From: Synechococcus sp. LA31
GTDB taxonomy: Bacteria > Cyanobacteriota > Cyanobacteriia > PCC-6307 > Cyanobiaceae
Assembly: GCF_018502385.1 (NCBI RefSeq)
Contig: NZ_CP075523.1
Coordinates: 2,688,052-2,752,051 of the forward strand
Direction of reading: 5' to 3'
Length of the DNA: 64,000 bases
In this document: positions 61,806-64,000 of the stretch, piece by piece
Numbering within the stretch: position 1 is the stretch's first letter
How the letters are laid out: the number at the start of each line of letters is the position of its first letter
Program-made: the position numbers and the translations under genes
Notes under the pieces: generated by a model
Database searches by the model: none
Told to the model about the DNA's origin: nothing
What the model saw: only the letters and a program-made list of their open reading frames with translations

Positions 61806-63692
61806 TTAAACGATCGCTACAGCGTCTTCCGGAAGCACGCTGCTGGCTAGCAGGTTTTTGAGGTCATCACCCTCGATCACCTCCTTTTCAAGGATCTGCT
61901 GGGAGATGCTCTCCATCAGATCACGGTTGTGGTGAAGGATCGAGAGGGCCCGGTCATGGGCGCGATCCACCAAGGTGCGCACCTCCTTATCAATGGCCTG
62001 AGCTGTGGCATCACTCACCACGCGGCGAGGGTTATTGGCGCCGCCGAGGAAGCGACTGCCGCCCTGCTTGTCGTAGGCCAGCGGGCCGAGCACATCGCTC
62101 ATGCCATAGGTGCCCACCATTTGTTCAGCGATGTCGGTGGCCCGCTGCAGGTCGTTGGCGGCGCCGGTGGTGACGGCTCCAAACACGATCTCCTCAGCGC
62201 TGCGTCCCCCAAGCAGGGTGGCGATCTGGCCTTCTAGATCCTCTTTGGAGTTAAGGAAGCGCTCTTCGGTGGGGAGTTGCAGGGTGTAGCCCAGGGCCGC
62301 CATCCCGCGGGGCACGATCGAGATCTTGGCCACCTTGCTGCCGCCTGGCATCAGGTGGCCAACGATGGCGTGGCCCACTTCGTGATACGCCACCACCTTT
62401 TTTTCATCGGGCTGAAGCACCCTGCTCTTCTTCTCAAGGCCAGCCACGACGCGCTCAATCGCTTCGTTGAGATCGCCCTGCTCCACGGTGGTGCGCTTGG
62501 CCCGGGCGGCCAGCAGCGCCCCTTCGTTCACCAGGTTGGCCAGGTCGGCACCGGCGAAGCCACTGGTGGCCTGGGCGATTTTGTCGAGATCCACCCCGGG
62601 GGCCAGCTTGACCTTGCGGCCATAGATATCGAGGATCGTTTTGCGACCGGAAAGGTCGGGGCGATCCACCAGCACCTGGCGGTCGAAGCGACCGGGGCGC
62701 AGCAGCGCGGCATCAAGGGTTTCGGGTTGGTTGGTGGCCGCCAGCACGATCACCGGCTTTTCCTTGGCAGCAAAGCCATCCATTTCGGTGAGCAGCTGGT
62801 TGAGGGTCTGCTCGCGTTCGTCGTTGCCGCCAACCACACCCATCGAGCCAGAACGGCTTTTACCGATGGCATCCAGTTCGTCGATGAAAATGATGCAGGG
62901 GGCTTTCTTCTTGGCTTCTTCGAACAAATCGCGAACGCGAGCAGCACCCGCGCCCACGAAGAGCTCAACGAACTCCGAGCCGCTGATGATGAAGAAGGGA
63001 ACGCCCGCTTCACCGGCCACGGCCTTGGACAGCAGGGTTTTGCCGGTGCCGGGAGGGCCGACCAGCAACACGCCCTTGGGGATGCGGGCGCCGATAGCGG
63101 TGTAGCGCTCGGGTGTTTTGAGGAAATCAACGATCTCGTTGAGTTCCTGCTTGGCCTCATCGACGCCGGCCACATCAGCAAAGGTGACCCGTGATTCCTC
63201 ATCGGGCACATACACCTTGGCCTTGCTCTTGGTGAAGCTCAGCGCACCTTGGGCTCCGCCCATCGAGCGGCGAGCAAAGAACTGCAGCACCAGGATGAAG
63301 ATCAGCGGCGGCACGATCCAGCTCAGGGCCGTGGTGATGAAGCTGGGCTTCTGCGGTGGGGCCGCTGCGAATTCAACACCATGCTCTTCGAGCCGCTTCG
63401 GCAGATCCATGTCGAAGATCGGCGTGGTGGCCAGCACGCTGGGGGCGCCTTCATCCGGTGCCTCCTTCAGCTCGTAGCGGATCTGCTCCTGTGTGATGTA
63501 GGCGCGGCGCACATTGCCGTCGTCAACCTGGCTCACAAAGAGCGAGTAGGGCACGCGGGGTACCTGCTGCATGCCCTGATTCGGCAGGAAGCTGCTCACC
63601 AGGAGCAGTACCCCGAAGCCGATCAGCACCAAGTTCACGATGCCGAACCGCCGATTCGGGGGCGTGTCGTCCTTGCGGATAGGCATGCGCAT
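61806..63692 (-). CDS. ftsH: ATP-dependent zinc metalloprotease FtsH
   Basis: This 628-residue membrane AAA protease degrades damaged membrane proteins, including photosystem II D1 in cyanobacteria. Two spans (about 17-36 and 120-139) flank a lumenal domain. The Walker A GPPGTGKT is at 212-219, IIFIDELDAIGK is Walker B, and the zinc motif HEVGH is at 437-441. An ATG at M3 is an alternative start. It is divergent from yedK. Confidence 0.97.
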   Translation of the reverse strand: MRMPIRKDDTPPNRRFGIVNLVLIGFGVLLLVSSFLPNQGMQQVPRVPYSLFVSQVDDGNVRRAYITQEQIRYELKEAPDEGAPSVLATTPIFDMDLPKRLEEHGVEFAAAPPQKPSFITTALSWIVPPLIFILVLQFFARRSMGGAQGALSFTKSKAKVYVPDEESRVTFADVAGVDEAKQELNEIVDFLKTPERYTAIGARIPKGVLLVGPPGTGKTLLSKAVAGEAGVPFFIISGSEFVELFVGAGAARVRDLFEEAKKKAPCIIFIDELDAIGKSRSGSMGVVGGNDEREQTLNQLLTEMDGFAAKEKPVIVLAATNQPETLDAALLRPGRFDRQVLVDRPDLSGRKTILDIYGRKVKLAPGVDLDKIAQATSGFAGADLANLVNEGALLAARAKRTTVEQGDLNEAIERVVAGLEKKSRVLQPDEKKVVAYHEVGHAIVGHLMPGGSKVAKISIVPRGMAALGYTLQLPTEERFLNSKEDLEGQIATLLGGRSAEEIVFGAVTTGAANDLQRATDIAEQMVGTYGMSDVLGPLAYDKQGGSRFLGGANNPRRVVSDATAQAIDKEVRTLVDRAHDRALSILHHNRDLMESISQQILEKEVIEGDDLKNLLASSVLPEDAVAIV

Positions 63693-63770
63693 TGGCCGTA
63701 ATGACCTCCAAACTAGGGGTCACCCACGGGCCTGGTGGTGGGTGAGAACCGAACGGGAGCAGCTCTCGCC

Positions 63771-64000
63771 GTGTGTGGTCGTTATTCCCTTACTGCTCAC
63801 CTGGACCAGCTCCTGCCTCGTCTGGCCGGTCCGTTGCCACCCGGGCTGCTGGAGCACTATGCGCCGCGATCGTTCATCAAGCCGGGTGAACCGGTGCTGG
63901 CCTTGCGTCAGGAGCACGGCCAAGTGCAACCCGCCCTGATGCTTTGGGGGATGCTGCCGGAGTGGAGTAAGGATCCGCTCGCCGGGCCACGACCTTTTAA
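63771..64000 (+). CDS. SOS response-associated peptidase YedK/HMCES (partial, runs off window end)
   Basis: From GTG 63771 the frame reads MCGRYSLTAHLDQLLPRLAG and stays open to base 64000, giving about 76 residues. Cys2 is the catalytic cysteine of the SRAP domain, which forms protective adducts with abasic sites in single-stranded DNA. The ALMLWGMLPEWSKDP block is also characteristic. No SOS box is visible in the 78 bases before it. The C-terminus lies outside the window. Confidence 0.92.
   Translation, partial: MCGRYSLTAHLDQLLPRLAGPLPPGLLEHYAPRSFIKPGEPVLALRQEHGQVQPALMLWGMLPEWSKDPLAGPRPF

Noticed and set aside
62277..63194. A 305-codon plus-strand frame opposite ftsH
   Set aside because: FtsH coding on the other strand is certain and this frame is its complement.
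1..64000. CRISPR arrays, intact insertion sequences, integrases or rRNA genes
   Set aside because: I saw no regularly spaced repeats, no transposase or integrase motifs in an intact ORF, and no rRNA sequence.

Overview
The window looks like a chromosomal stretch of a GC-rich picocyanobacterium of the Cyanobium / alpha-Synechococcus type. The evidence is a full kaiABC clock cluster beside rplU-rpmA, photosynthetic genes (psbV, petF ferredoxin), nblS next to purD, an Omp85-lpxC-fabZ-lpxA-lpxB outer-membrane cluster, and many small proteins typical of this lineage. It carries Fe-superoxide dismutase and a full-length KaiA, so Prochlorococcus is excluded. Coding density is high. GTG and TTG starts and 4-base stop/start overlaps are common.

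Layout. 0-15 kb: a partial EVE-domain gene, murD, tRNA-Val(GAC), serA, prmA, petF, psbV, RNase Z, a SpoIID-like protein, a NagB-like enzyme, an unrecognised 401-residue protein, YebC, truB, a queuosine-precursor transporter and a methyltransferase. 15-25 kb: rpmA-rplU facing kaiA-kaiB-kaiC, then convergent to kaiC a purD-nblS-chs run. 24-32 kb: purC, Omp85, lpxC, fabZ, lpxA, lpxB, msrA. 32-49 kb: housekeeping genes including pepA, tyrS, pyrF, recO, deoC, hpf, lipB, an acyl-activating enzyme, pdhC and queA. 49-54 kb: a small secreted protein, sodB, an FKBP isomerase and lnt. 54.1-58.6 kb: a looser stretch with a 33-residue gene, several unrecognised exported proteins, an OprB-like porin and non-coding remnants, ending at tRNA-Ala(GGC). 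58.7-64 kb: lexA with an upstream SOS-like box, a GHL10-type hydrolase, argF, ftsH and a partial yedK.

The outstanding feature is the gene at 18954-20783. Its 609-residue product carries the full motif set of a eukaryotic (fungal-type) chitin synthase: NSHWWFFN, a GYLTVIPG block, AEDR, QRRRW and SWGTKG, followed by a multi-pass membrane C-terminus. It lies between kaiC and nblS, 17 bases downstream of nblS on the same strand, with its own AGGAG ribosome-binding site. Two 60-base samples inside it are 45% and 48% GC, against 65-67% in samples of its two neighbours, which suggests horizontal acquisition into the clock/light-stress neighbourhood. Its expected substrate, UDP-GlcNAc, is also the substrate of LpxA, encoded about 10 kb away.
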